Below are positions 32,613 to 43,279 of a stretch of DNA of 64,000 nt, in pieces (position 1 is the stretch's first letter; every line of letters starts with the position of its first letter). The notes under the pieces were generated by a model, which did not search any database, had not been told where the DNA came from, and was given only the letters and a program-made list of their open reading frames with translations. A program made the translations under genes and the position numbers. This DNA is from Cenococcum geophilum 1.58 (Eukaryota > Ascomycota > Dothideomycetes > Gloniales > Gloniaceae): NCBI GenBank assembly GCA_001692895.1, contig KV748247.1, positions 558,001 through 622,000 of the forward strand. The letters are read 5' to 3'.

Positions 32613-34770
32613 TAGTATTCTGTAATTCTTTACGGCTATTAGCCCGTATATAATTAGGTTTATATTATTAACAAAGCCTATCCCCTAGGTTGCCCCTTCC
32701 TTAAAAGAATTAAGTAGGTTACTTATAAAGAAGAGGAAGAGTATAGGTAAGAGGGGTAATCCTTATAGTATTCCTATTGCAACTACAATAGGGGGGCTCT
32801 AGTATCCGCTAAAGACTAGTAATATTTCTTTCTAGCCTATAAACCCTTAGATAAATTATATAATCTATTCTAGGAAGCCCTTTGCCCTAAGGATATATAA
32901 AAGACGCTTATAGGGTACATTATTATAAGCACTATTAATATCTAAGCTAAGCATTAATACTACAAAGTCCTTTCGCATCGCCTATATAGATTTAATAGTG
33001 GTAGCAAGTAGCGTAAGTGCTAATAGTATTAAGCGGTTCTTTCTTGCCCCTATTTAGCTTTATAGTAGTAGGGTATATTCCTCTACTATATCTACTATAC
33101 GTTCTACTATTACCCTTTCTAAGATCTTACTAAGGGTGTTTTCTAAGGCAATAGGGCAGTAGCTTCCTAGGATTAAGTAATCTGCTTTACCTTCTTTTTA
33201 TAGAACAACTATCGTCATAAATCTTCTAAGTCGCGGGTAGTAGCCTATAGCAAAGTATACTCTAGCTATATCTGTAAGCCAAGGTGCTATAAATAGCCCA
33301 TAGGTTTTTAGGGCCTTATTTAGAATCCTATCTAGTCCTAGTGCTATATTATTTAAAAGGCGGCTAATAGTTTTAGCCATTTCCTTTGTTATTATATCGC
33401 TATTAATCTATAGGCGAGTTACCGGTGTTTTGCCCGTAATATTACTAAGGTCTACTAAAGCTAGTTAGGGGAAGAACCTTTCTATAAGGATCTTTACCTT
33501 CTTATTATTGTCGTTTATAGCCTATAATTCTCCTACTCTTTATAGGGGTGGTAGGTATAGGTCTTCTACTAGGCGCCCTGCCTTTTTCTTTACCTATTTT
33601 GCTATAGCCTAAAGGCCCTTATTATAGGGGAGGCTTAGGTTAGAAGTATGCTTATTTATAAACCGTCTCCAGTTATTCCTTACTTCTTTTTTTAGGGTAT
33701 TCTTTAGCTAGTTTCTTATATCTTTATATTATCTCTCATCTTTAGGGTTATAGCTACTTAAGTATTTCCTTCTTACTTATCATTGGCTAGCAACTAGAAC
33801 TGCGTATTATATAGACTATATATATCGCGTATAAGGGCCCAGTTTTAAGATCGGGTAGTGCTCTTCTAGCCTATTTTTAATTGCTGCCTAGATCCTTTCT
33901 AGTCTTCAGTTAATTTCCTTAGGGGTGGCTAATAAGCCTCGCTTATTTAGTATTAGGTGGATTTCTTCTAGGTCTTAGAGTTGTTATTTAACTATATTAA
34001 GGAAACTGTCTATCTTAAGCTTCCTTATTATATATCTTTTTCTATTTAGTTACGCTTTAGTATTTAGGTCTAGCTATATCTAGATAGGGATATAGTCTAG
34101 GGTAAGTGCCTATTCTTCTTTAGGGTTATACCTTTTAAGTCTCTAGTATAGGCCTTCGTCTATAAATATAAGGTTAATTATACTTTTAGCGGTGCCTTAT
34201 TGCCATATAATTGCTCCTAGGGGGGTGGCTAGCTTAAGGCCCTAGATATCTATAGCTCTTAGTAGGCACTCTAACTATTAATCTGCAGTAATATAGATAC
34301 CCCCCTACCGCAGATAGTAGAGGTTTATATCTCCTAGTAGGATAGACTCTATACCTTTAGTTTCTAGTAAGCTTATTACTAATATAATATTCTTTATTTA
34401 TAGGACCCCTTTAACCCTAGGGTTATATACATTAATAATTTGTACCGGTCCCCTATATATTTAAATTATTATAACTATAATATCTAGGTTAACTGCCTGC
34501 TATAACTATAAGGATAGGCTAATAGCCTTACTAATTATAAAGCACACGCGTATGGCTACTTTTAGTTCATATAGGAGCTGGAATCCTTAGGGGCAGTATA
34601 TTAATTATATAAAGGTATTATAATACGGTTCTTATATAGCAATAATATAGTATTTCTCTAGATCTAAACTGTCTAGTAGGGGCCTTATAAGGCGGTGGTT
34701 TGTGTTGCCGCAGTTATATTATATAATAGATAGGTAGCGGACCCCCGGCAAGGGTCCTTTAACTTTCCTT
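32613..34770 (-). pseudogene. LINE-1 ORF2, N-terminal part: endonuclease and reverse transcriptase
   Basis: Minus strand from about 34770: NYNCGNTNHRLIRPLLDSL-type start, IIAIQEPYYNTF, IINVYNPR and ILLGDINLYYLR, the signature series of LINE AP endonucleases. Reverse transcriptase follows with the segment ISRLLNNIALGLDRILNKAL (33380-33320), TIVVL, SLDINSAYNNVPYKRLL near 32950, AIGIL.GLPLLPILFLFFIS near 32770 and the catalytic box FVNN (canonical FADD/FVDD) near 32665. Both Asp are now Asn by G-to-A change, so it is dead. Reading frame shifts at least once between endonuclease and reverse transcriptase. Confidence 0.87.
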
Positions 34771-34799
34771 TATTCCTTACTTCTTCTATTTCTACTTTC

Positions 34800-36470
34800 T
34801 CTAGGATATTTAGAGCTTCTATCTCTTGTATCTACACCCTAGTTACTACTTATTTTATATAAAGCTTTCCATTTCCGTGTCTTATGTTTCTATTAGCGCT
34901 TCTATATTTAAATCTGTTATTATTACCAGATCTTCCCCTATTCTTACTAGTCGGCTATATACCCTTTATAGGTTAGCTACAAATGTTATATTTACCGCAT
35001 TAAGTCTAATTCTTAATTGTCCTGGTCTTAAGCCTGCTATTACTATCCATAGAGGTCTTCCTACAGGGCGTCCTCTCCCTTATGTCCCCTATAACCCTTA
35101 TATCCCTAATTAGTCTAGTAATATCGCGCGGCATTGCTTCTAGCCCGTTAAGGCTTGGGATAGCTGGCTTAGCCCTCTAGTATTAAAGGTAGGAAACGCT
35201 AGGAAGGCGCCTGCGTCCCCCTAGCTTATCGCCTGTTATTTTTATTCGTATAACCTAGCGTGCAGTTATTCCCGTAGCTGTTAAGCCCTTGCCTTTTATT
35301 TCCTATATTTAATATAGTCTTCTCTCTCCTACGCCTTATATATGCTTCGGTGGTAGTTTACGCATTTTATTTAGTCTTAATTTAAGTAATATCTTATATT
35401 ATAGGGGCCTGCATAGTGGCCGTAGCACACTTATACTGCGTATATAGATTAGGTATGTCCCTATTATGCATAATAATAGTATTATTTTAGGCGTAGTCTA
35501 TAGTTATAGAGCCTTATATTGTATATAAGGCCATTTATAATTATTTCTTTTTAGATAAGGAGTTTTTGTATTCCTAGTGTATATATACTGACGATAAGGG
35601 AGCCATACGTTCGTCCGGTGTCTCCCTAGCGAGTCTTTAGCAACCCTTATATTCTCTTATTATTCTTATTATATACTTAGTTCGTATTTTCCTATTGAAG
35701 CCATTAAATTCGGGTGATTTTGAGTCCTGGTATAAGGCGTTCCATTTATCTTACTATCTTCTATATAATTGCTATGTTGTTTACCTAGCGTCCCTTTTCT
35801 ACCCTAAGGCTTATAGGAACTGCTGGGACTTTAACTAGGTAATCCTTACGGAGTACTTTTATGCTAATACGTTCTCCTAGCCTATCCCTTACCCTTACGG
35901 CTTGTTCCTTTACCTATTAGTCCTTTAGGGTGACTTTAATATCTCCGCTCTTAAGGTATTAGACTATAATAGCGTTATAGACCTCTTTACGTATCTCTAT
36001 AAGGACTTCTGTTTCTAATTATCTCCTAAGCCCCTCTGCTTGTTCTATATTTAGTTATATTATAATTATATACCCGGTTATTAACTTAAGGGGGGTGGGT
36101 TCCCTATGCTATAAAAGTGCAGCTATAGCGGCCTAGGTGCGGTTCGCCGGTAAGAGGGGGTTATACTTATTTTTAATTTTGCTTAGCTATTAGAGGATTT
36201 AATTAAGGGTTTACTAGAGAGGCGCCTAAGATTCACTGGACTAGCGGAGCCATTCTACTAGCTGCATTAGTTTATTATAGCTAACGGTTACTCCCCCATA
36301 ATTCTGGATACTAGACACGTCTAATAGGCTTTATATTTTATTAGATGCCTTCTTAATAGAGGTATTTCCGCTTTATAGTATAGTATTCGCCCGTCTTTAT
36401 TATGGAGGGCCATTGCTAGGCGTAGTTCTAGCGGTCGCGCGCAAGTGCGAGCCACCGTCGTTTAACGTGT
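34800..36470 (-). pseudogene. LINE-1 ORF1 with zinc-knuckle remnant
   Basis: Minus strand: a segment VTLKD..VKEQAVRVRDRLG near 35920, KVPAVPISLRVEKGR near 35810, SIYTLGIQKLL near 35580, then YYYYAQQGHT.SIYAV.VCYGHYAGPYNI (35400-35480), which is the Cys/His knuckle array with Cys and His replaced by Tyr. The C-terminal part reads GLRPGQLRIRLNAVNITFVA. An open run at 34826-35113 on the plus strand is its shadow. The start is uncertain; 36480-36621 is 5' untranslated sequence. Confidence 0.75.
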
Positions 36471-36636
36471 ACCTCCCCTGCGATATATGCATCTTAGGGG
36501 GATTCTCTAGGTGTTTTTTAGGGTTCTTTTGGTTGGTTTTAGTCTTTTTGGGCCAGGTACAGCAAGAGCTCTAAAGTTTTAAGGCAGGTAGTTATATATA
36601 CTAGTAGTACTAATAATACAGTTAATAGAGACTATA

Positions 36637-36776
36637 AAGCGTATATAAAAGCCTAAATATAAATTATTAAAATTTATTATTAAGTGGTTGTTGAGATATT
36701 AAAGTATGAATTATTTTAATTTTTGGTGAGTTTTTAAGGCGCGTCGCTCGCTTGTGTGCGTCGCTCGCTTATAAAA
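36637..36776 (-). repeat. Right terminal inverted repeat of the MITE
   Basis: Complement of 24787-24935 with an insertion of about 15 bp (CTCACC segment near 36728-36740). Contains two GCGTCGCTCGC motifs and ends at TA 36777-36778. Confidence 0.88.
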
Positions 36777-37406
36777 TACGTTATTATTAAATTAGGAAGT
36801 CCGTATAGCTTAAAGACGTGCTTAATAAAATATTCGGCTACTAATATTATATTAATTAAGTCTATAGGAATTATGTGTCGTATTTTTATAAAACGGTTAA
36901 TAACTACTATAATATTTATAAACCTATTACTATTAGGCAGGTCAACTATAAAGTGAATTAAGATATCTTGTCATCTTTATATTAGAATTAGCAATAGTTA
37001 AAGTACTCCTTACTTCTTTATATAAGAGGTCTTCCTATATAAGCATATTCTATATACTTAAACGTATTTTTATATATAGTTATATATTATAGGCCAGTAA
37101 TATACTTATTAAATAATCTTATAGGTCTTTATATGGCTAGGGTGCCCTATTATAGGGGAATTGTATATAAATTTAAGTACCTTAAATTATAAGGGTTTAG
37201 AATTTAGGACTACTATCTTTTATTAATAGTATAACCAATTATTACGGATTTCGCATTTAGCGAGTGTAATATCCTTATATTGCCGTTTCCCTATTTAAAT
37301 TGCTTTTATTATATCTACTATCTAGGGGTTGTTCTTATATTTATGCTCTATTAATTTATTAATTTCCAATTTATTTCTATTAAGCTCCGCATCTAAAAAC
37401 ATAGGG
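36777..37406 (-). pseudogene. Gypsy-C integrase, N-terminal and catalytic part
   Basis: Minus strand between Gypsy-E (37407) and the MITE. The zinc-finger region is near 37130 (GHPSHIKTYKII...YYWPIIYNY, from the HHCC motif). The catalytic segment LIHFIVDLPNSNRFINIIVV follows near 36960 with the first Asp, then IRHIIPIDLINIILVAEYFI and LYGLPNLIIT, where the MITE cut. The plus-strand open run 36756-36956 is a shadow of this gene. Confidence 0.87.
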
Positions 37407-37618
37407 TGTTAGCGACTTAGTCAATCGAGGCACGAGCACGGTAAGAGGGACGCGTAAGCCTGTATGATTGGTAGTCTATAAACGAGGATCTAAAGCTAGA
37501 GAAAGGAAAGGAGAAGAAGAGCAGCGCTGGTTAAAGTAGGGTTCTTTTTATGCGGTCTTCTAGTTATGTGACCGCGAAGTTCTACCAAGTTCTGCCAGGT
37601 TCTGCCAGTGCCGTAACA
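37407..37618 (-). repeat. 3' LTR of Gypsy-E
   Basis: 212 bp, TGTTAGCGACTTAG to CCGTAACA, nearly the same sequence as 43068-43279. Confidence 0.95.
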
Positions 37619-37621
37619 TTA

Positions 37622-37632
37622 CCCCCCCCTCC
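37622..37632 (-). other. Polypurine tract of Gypsy-E
   Basis: GGAGGGGGGGG on the minus strand, three bases from the 3' LTR. Confidence 0.8.
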
Positions 37633-37653
37633 GCAAAAGCCTGCCCTTAGGCT

Positions 37654-40600
37654 TTATAGTCTATATTATGCTTATGGGGCGTTCTTATCTTTATGTTCTT
37701 CTAGTAGCTTGTCGTCTTCGCTATATTAGCACTCTATCTACTTATCTAGGTACTTTAGGGGTCCTAGTTCATTAGGGTAGCGGTTATGGAATTCTTAAAG
37801 CTTATAGGGACTGCTAATAAAGTTCTATATAGGGTATTAGGTAGGATCTAGGTTATAGCCTTTCCAACTAACGCGGTACTTTAGCGTTTTCCTTACTAGT
37901 TTACAGGCTAGTACTTCTTTAATTTCCCATTCGTTGTCGCCATTGACTTAAATCGGTAGGGGAGGTTCGTTCTTTTGTCCAGGTAATAGGTTGTTCACAG
38001 CTTTCTGTAGCTTATCCGGCGAGAAAACGGGGTAAACCTTAATCGAATCCGGGAGCTTTACTTTGTATAAGTTACCTATCTTCTTAAGGACCTTATATGG
38101 TCCCGCTATCTAATAGTCTAGCTTATGGCTAGGCCGTTCCGTCTTTTAGTTCTTTGTTATAACCTAGACTATATCGCCTACGGTAAAGTTAGGTTCGCGC
38201 CTATACTTATTTGCCTGCTATTCCATTGATTTTTAGGCCTTTTCTAGATTTGTATAGGCTACCGTCCAGGCTTCCTCTAAGCGCTTGGCGTACTGCTAGG
38301 CTTCCTTATAAGATAGTTTCTCGCGTACGGTCCGTGGTCCTTCTGGTCTATCCTAGTTAAAGCTTATTTGGGGTAAATACCCCATTTCTAGTTAGATAGG
38401 TGTAAATCCCGTAGAGTTATAGGGTAGGGTCGCCTGGGCGTAGTCTATTAGGGGTAGCAGTTTGCCCCAGTTGTTTTAGAAGTAGTTAATAAAAGGCCGG
38501 AGTCTCTAATCTAAATATTGATTTATAATCTCCGTCTGGCTGTTTGTCTAGGGGTGGTATACTATAGAGAGCTTTAGCCTAATACCTAGGATCCGGGTAA
38601 ACTCGTTCTAGAAGGCCGATATAAATTGCGGGCTATAATTAAATATAATAGTATCTGGTGGTCTGTAAATGCGGTAAACGTAGTAGATATATAGTCGGGC
38701 CGCCTCCTTGGCATTAATATTCTTATGACAGGGAATTGAGAATGGGCGCTTGCTAAAGCGGTTAACTAGAATTATAACTATATTATATCCGTCGCGGTCT
38801 ATTGGTAGCTTATGGAAGTCTATAGAGATATGCTGCTAGGGGCGGTCGGGTATTGGGAGAGGTTTTAATAGTCCTGGGGTCTTATTTCGTGGAATTGTAG
38901 ATCTACGGTAGCTGTCGCAGTTCCGTATATAACGGTTAATATCTATAATTATTCCGGGCTAGTAGTAGCGGTCACTAATAATCTTACGGGTCTTATTTTT
39001 TCTAGGGTAGGCCGTAGAGACCTAGGCATAAGCTTCGGCAATAAGCTGGGTCTGTAAGTTCTGTTCCTTAGCTACTACTAGCCGTTCCTAGTGCTTAAGT
39101 AGTCCGTTTTTGAGGGACTATGGGCTGGCAATGTTCTTTGCCTTTTTACGGTATTCCTGTAGAGAGGGGGTCGTTCGGTTAGCCTGTAGTAGTTCATTAA
39201 TAAGGTCAAGTTTGGAGGAGTTAATAGGACATATCTCGGCGCCCGAGGAGTCTGTGCTTAGTTTTACCTATATCTAGGGGTTAAGGTGTTCTAGTTGTAG
39301 TAGCGTTTAGGTCCGTAGTGAGATCTTTATAGCCGTCTGGTTATCTAGGTCTTGCTTACGCCTTATAAGAATGTCCACACGGTTTGTAGCGCCTGGTCTA
39401 TATATAATTAAGAAGTTAAACTAAGATAGGGTATCCGCCTAGCGTGCCTGCCGGGCCGTAAGGGCCTTAGTTATTATGAAGTATTCTAGGGCCTTGTGAT
39501 CTGAAACTACCTTAATTGGCTTAGGGGTCCCCTCTAGCTGTGTACGCTAGTGCTGAAAGCTAGAGATAATAGCCAGCATTTCTTTGTTATGGATGTGGTA
39601 ATTTAGCTCGGCATCTATTATAGTCTTTAAATAGTATGCAATAGGGTGCTACTCTCCGTCCGGTTGCTTCTAGGAAAAAACACCAGCTATCGCGCCGTCT
39701 AAGGTATTAGTTTCTAGTATTAAGGGCCGTTCTAGGTCAAAATAGACAAGTAGGGGAGCCGATACCAGCCGTTTCTTAAGCTTATTAAAGGCCTGCCTAC
39801 ATATAGCGTTAAAGTAGAAGGGCTGGTCTTTTTTAGTAAGATGGTTAAGAGGCTGGGCGATCCTGCTATAGTTCTTAATAAAGTGTTAGTAGAAGTTACA
39901 AAAACCTAAAAAGGATTGTACCCCCTTTATGGTCCGTAGGGGTGCCTACTGGTTAATTGTGGCCGTTTTCTCTGGGTTGGTTTTAATTCCGTCCGTACTA
40001 ATAATAAAACCTAGGTACTTTGTACGCTTAATACTAAACTCCAACTTTTTAATGTCGACCTGGAGGCCAGCCTCGCGGAGCCGTTATAGGACTTTATGGA
40101 CGTGCTTTTTGTGTTCTAGCTTGTTCTCAGAGTAGATTATAATATTATCTAAATAGGCCGTATAGAAATCGTCAAGGTAGTTAAAGAGTACATCGTTTAT
40201 ATACCGCTGGTACGTAGCTGGTCCGTTAGTTAGTCTAAAAGGGAGCACTTTATATTTATACGTTCTGTAACGGGTCCGAAACGTAGTAAGATCTTTAGAC
40301 CTAGGGTTTATTCTAATTTGGTAGAAGGCCTAGCGGATATTAAGCTTTATAAAGACTTTAGCTCTACTTATTTGGGCCAGAGTCTTATTAAGTAGGGGCA
40401 GCGGATAGCGATCCTTGTGGGTTATGTTGTTTAGTTTATAGTAGTCGATATAGAAGCGGAGTCCTCCATTTAGCTTTTTAATAAAGAGAATAGGCGAGGC
40501 GAAAGGGGCTTAGCTAGGCTTAATAAAGCCCTTATTTAGGTTATTGATAAAATACTGCTTTGTGGCCTATAATTTGGTAATAGACTGCTTATAGAGGGGG

Positions 40601-41781
40601 CTAAAGCTAAGGGTGTTTTCTTTGCCCTGCTTAATCTTAATCTTATAGTCATATAGTTAGTGAGGTAAAAGTATATTGGACGCTACTTTGGAGAATATAT
40701 CCTTGAATTTCTGGTGTTAATAGGGCAGCTTTTATTCTACTAGTTCCTTATCTATAAGCTCGCTTTCTTGTCCGCTAAGCTCGTTTCCCTTTTCCTTAAT
40801 TATTTAATTAATTTCGTATAAGCTTGTTATAAAGGTGACGGTATTAGGCTAAACTAAGTTCTGGTAGAATCCTACGGCACTAATATAGCAGATATTAACT
40901 AGTGGGAGGTCCGCTGGTTTCCTTACAGCCGTTTTCTGGACCGTATTTTGCGGTCTAGGGTTTGTAATCTTTCTTAGCTCCTATTCCATCTTCCGCAGGT
41001 TATTCCTCCGATTTATTAGTTTAGTGTGACGTTTGACGTCCCTTGCTGTTCTTCGTAGCTGTATAGGGCCTAAGCTCTCTATGGGGGGCTTTTCTGGGTT
41101 ACTACTGACTTCCTAGGTCTTTGATGCGGGTGGCGTAATATAGGTAGTCTAGGGGCGACGTAGTATACGGATCCGTTACAAATTAAGCTATACATCTTTC
41201 TTAAAAGCCTGGTCCCTACGTATAGTATTAGCCTGGTAAATAGTATTAATCTGGGGCCGTATAAGGTTTTCCATTATAATGCTGATTTCTTTTATAAAGG
41301 AAGGGGTTGGGGGTAGGGTTTTAGGCTAGGTAAGCCGTTTACTCCGTATATTAAGCTGTAAGCCTAAATAGGCTAGCTATTTTCGCCCTAAGATTATATT
41401 GTGGCTACCTAGGTCTGTAATAAGGAAGGGGGCGTTATACTGCCTTTGTCCGTTAATACGGAGGTAAATCCACAAGATAGTTGTAATAGGTGGTCCTATC
41501 CGCCTATTATACCTGCGGATAGGAATTAGTTTGGGCAGTTCTTTAATAGGTGTATTTAGAAAGTCAGCCAGCTTTACGGCACACTAGGTGTCTATTAAGG
41601 CGAAAGTATTTGCTCTAGAGTTAGCTAAAGCAGAGGTTAAAACTTGGTATTTATTACGGAATAAAGTATAAGGGATAGTGTAGCTTCTTCTACTAACTAG
41701 CCGACCTAGATTAATATCTAATATATTAATCCCTTTTAACCCTAGAGAGGAGTCTTCCTCTAGGGTTCCTCTTTTTCCAAC
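37654..41781 (-). pseudogene. Gypsy-E pol: protease to chromodomain
   Basis: Minus strand, one frame, about 1375 codons. Protease ANTFALIDT near 41600; reverse transcriptase GGLRFYIDYRKLNNITHKDR near 40450, AKVFIKLNIRQAFYQIR, YLDNIIIYS near 40145 (YLDD with one Asp lost); RNase H; integrase with RNCDSCRRS near 38915, ISIDFHKLPIDRDGYNIVII near 38800 and Q.EIINQYLD; GPYKVLKKIGNLYKVKLPD near 38080; and a chromodomain at the C-terminus (EWEIKEVLACK, YRVSWKGYNLDPT near 37860). Chromodomains direct integration to H3K9-methylated chromatin in related elements. The natural stop is near 37654. Stops inside are mostly TAG at Trp/Gln sites. Gag precedes it in another frame. Confidence 0.92.
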
Positions 41782-42863
41782 TCCGCGCTATTCTCTTGGA
41801 TTAATAGAACCTCGTCCGCTTTCGCGTTTGTCAGGTAATTTTTTATATAGTGACCTTTCTGTCCGTAAGAGAAGTAAGCTCCTTAATTACTGAGGGCCTG
41901 TATATGGGGGTTGCTATATATAGGCCAAGCATTCGCCGGACCTATGGCAGGGCTGGCCGTATGGCTAGCTGCTAAATTGGCGGTGGGCTGTATGGGTGGT
42001 GCTGTGGGGGTTGCTAATCGTGCTGGGGCATTGCGGGCCGTTCTTATATTGCTTATAGTCTGATTTAAAGGGTTTTTGGCTTTGTACCGTTTGGCACGTG
42101 CCTTAATTCGGCGAAGGCCTTAGTTAATAGCCAAGCACTAGTCTGTAAGTTCCTTTAGCGTCTATATAGTAGTAAAAACTAGTAGTACGGCTTGCTATAG
42201 GTCTAGGGTAAGCTTGTTAAATAGGTTTAGCATTAGATCTTCCTGGGGAATTCGAGCCTAGCTGGCTAGGTGTAGAAAGCGGGTCTAAAAGGCCGAGAAG
42301 GTCTCTGTCGTTTTTATATTTAGGCTTTTATAATTAAGTCGGGCGTTTTGTACTTTAAAGGGGTCCTTATAAATAGAAGACAGGTGGACGATTATCTCTT
42401 CTTTAGAGAGGAAGGGCTCTGCCGAGTCTTGTGCATACCGCGGACGTAGGTATATCTGTATGTCCCCGCCGGTACAGCCGAAGACGTAGGCCATTTTAGC
42501 CTAAGTGGTAGGGAAGTAGTCCGTATTAACTTCGAGCTTATCCTGCAATTAAAGCTTCCAATTATTAAATATAGGGTCGGTTCCGTCTGTAAGTAATAGG
42601 GGGTCCATAACCTTTGCGGACCGCGATAATGCTGATGCTATATATTAGGCTAGAGCCTTAAGGACTGTAGTAAGTCTTTAGGTGTTTAATAATTCCTTGC
42701 TAGGCGTAGGGGGTTCTCTGGCTTTAAGTAGCTCTTAAAGTCGTTTAATTTTGGTATTAGCTGCTGCGAGCTCTACTTAGGAGTTTGAGTTAGTTGCTGT
42801 TTTACCATTGGAGGTATTTAAGGGTCCTGTGGCTGCTTTGCCGGCTGCTGTATTTCTTGGCAT
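41760..42863 (-). CDS. Gypsy-E gag (capsid/nucleocapsid), few stops
   Basis: ATG (complement of 42861-42863) to TAG at 41760: 367 codons, interrupted by some TAG/TAA. Starts MPRNTAAGKAATGPLNTS; a coiled segment; DPLLLTDGTDPIFNNWKL; the capsid core MAYVFGCTGGDIQIYLRPRY (open run 42285-42494); LNIKTTETFSAF; a Pro/Ala-rich linker; and the zinc knuckle YFSYGQKGHYIKNY near 41860 (three Cys now Tyr). The end overlaps pol. Kept as CDS rather than pseudogene only because start, stop and domain order are complete; it would not yield full-length protein as it stands. Confidence 0.75.
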
Positions 42864-43067
42864 TATAGTACGGTTATTAGGGTAACCTTTAGTAGGATTC
42901 TGTAGGGGTTTTAGTTTATACGTATTCTATGGGTCTTATTATTCTTTTCTGTTCTTTTGGTTCTGGTAATATTCTTTAGGTCTAATTCTGTGTTCTGTTT
43001 TAGTTCGTGGTCCGTAGATATATTTAAGTTCCTTCTTAGGAAGAAAGGGTAGTTAAGCTTTAGATAA
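42864..43067 (-). other. Gypsy-E untranslated leader
   Basis: About 200 bp between the 5' LTR and gag start; no gene. The primer binding site should lie next to 43067; I could not assign a tRNA. Confidence 0.6.
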
Positions 43068-43279
43068 TGTTAGCGACTTAGTTAATTAAGGCACGAGTAC
43101 GGCAAGAGGGATACGCAAGCCTGTATGATTGGTAGTCTATAAACGAGGATCTAAAGCTAGAGAAAGGAAAGGAGAAGAAGAGCAGCGCTGGTTAAAGTAG
43201 GGTTCTTTTTATGCGGTCTTCTAGTCACGTGACCGCGAAGTTCTGCCAAGTTCTGCCAGGTTCTGCCAGTGCCGTAATA
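43068..43279 (-). repeat. 5' LTR of Gypsy-E
   Basis: 212 bp, TGTTAGCGACTTAG to CCGTAATA, followed by the duplicated TAGGG. Confidence 0.95.

Larger units (their letters stand above)
25054..36621 (-). mobile_element. LINE-1, Tad1-like non-LTR retrotransposon (split by Gypsy-D)
   Basis: Flanked by the duplication TTAATAGAGACTATA (25039-25053 and 36622-36636). The 3' end (low coordinate) is a (TTA)n simple repeat on the minus strand. It encodes ORF1 (about 34800-36470) and ORF2 with AP endonuclease and reverse transcriptase. Without Gypsy-D it is about 5.6 kb, a normal full length for this type. Its paralogue LINE-2 begins at 60241. Confidence 0.92.
24787..36776. mobile_element. Foldback MITE, TA target, split by LINE-1
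   Basis: The ends are inverted copies: left TTCCACAAGCGAGCGACGCA..., right the complement of TTTTATAAGCGAGCGACGCA..., matching for about 150 bp. They sit between TA dinucleotides (24785-24786 and 36777-36778). Counting TA once keeps the integrase frame of the host across the junction. The element proper is 24787-25053 plus about 36637-36776, roughly 407 bp, with no coding capacity. TA duplication suggests mobilisation by a Tc1/mariner-type transposase (inference). Each end holds two copies of GCGAGCGACGC. Confidence 0.82.
37407..43279 (-). mobile_element. Gypsy-E, full-length chromodomain Ty3/Gypsy retrotransposon
   Basis: 5873 bp with two 212-bp LTRs (37407-37618, 43068-43279) and the duplication TAGGG (37402-37406, 43280-43284). 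It is inserted in the RNase H to integrase part of Gypsy-C. Gag and pol are in different frames and read through with few stops, making this the second least damaged element of the window. Both LTRs end in a short TTCTGCCAAG/TTCTGCCAGG tandem repeat. Confidence 0.95.

Noticed and set aside
24787..36776. One 12-kb autonomous transposon bounded by GCGAGCGACGC repeats
   Set aside because: LINE-1 inside has its own duplication and the remaining MITE is only about 407 bp, so the LINE is an insertion rather than cargo.
39929..40135. 68-codon plus-strand frame with hydrophobic start
   Set aside because: Antisense to the intact Gypsy-E reverse transcriptase frame.
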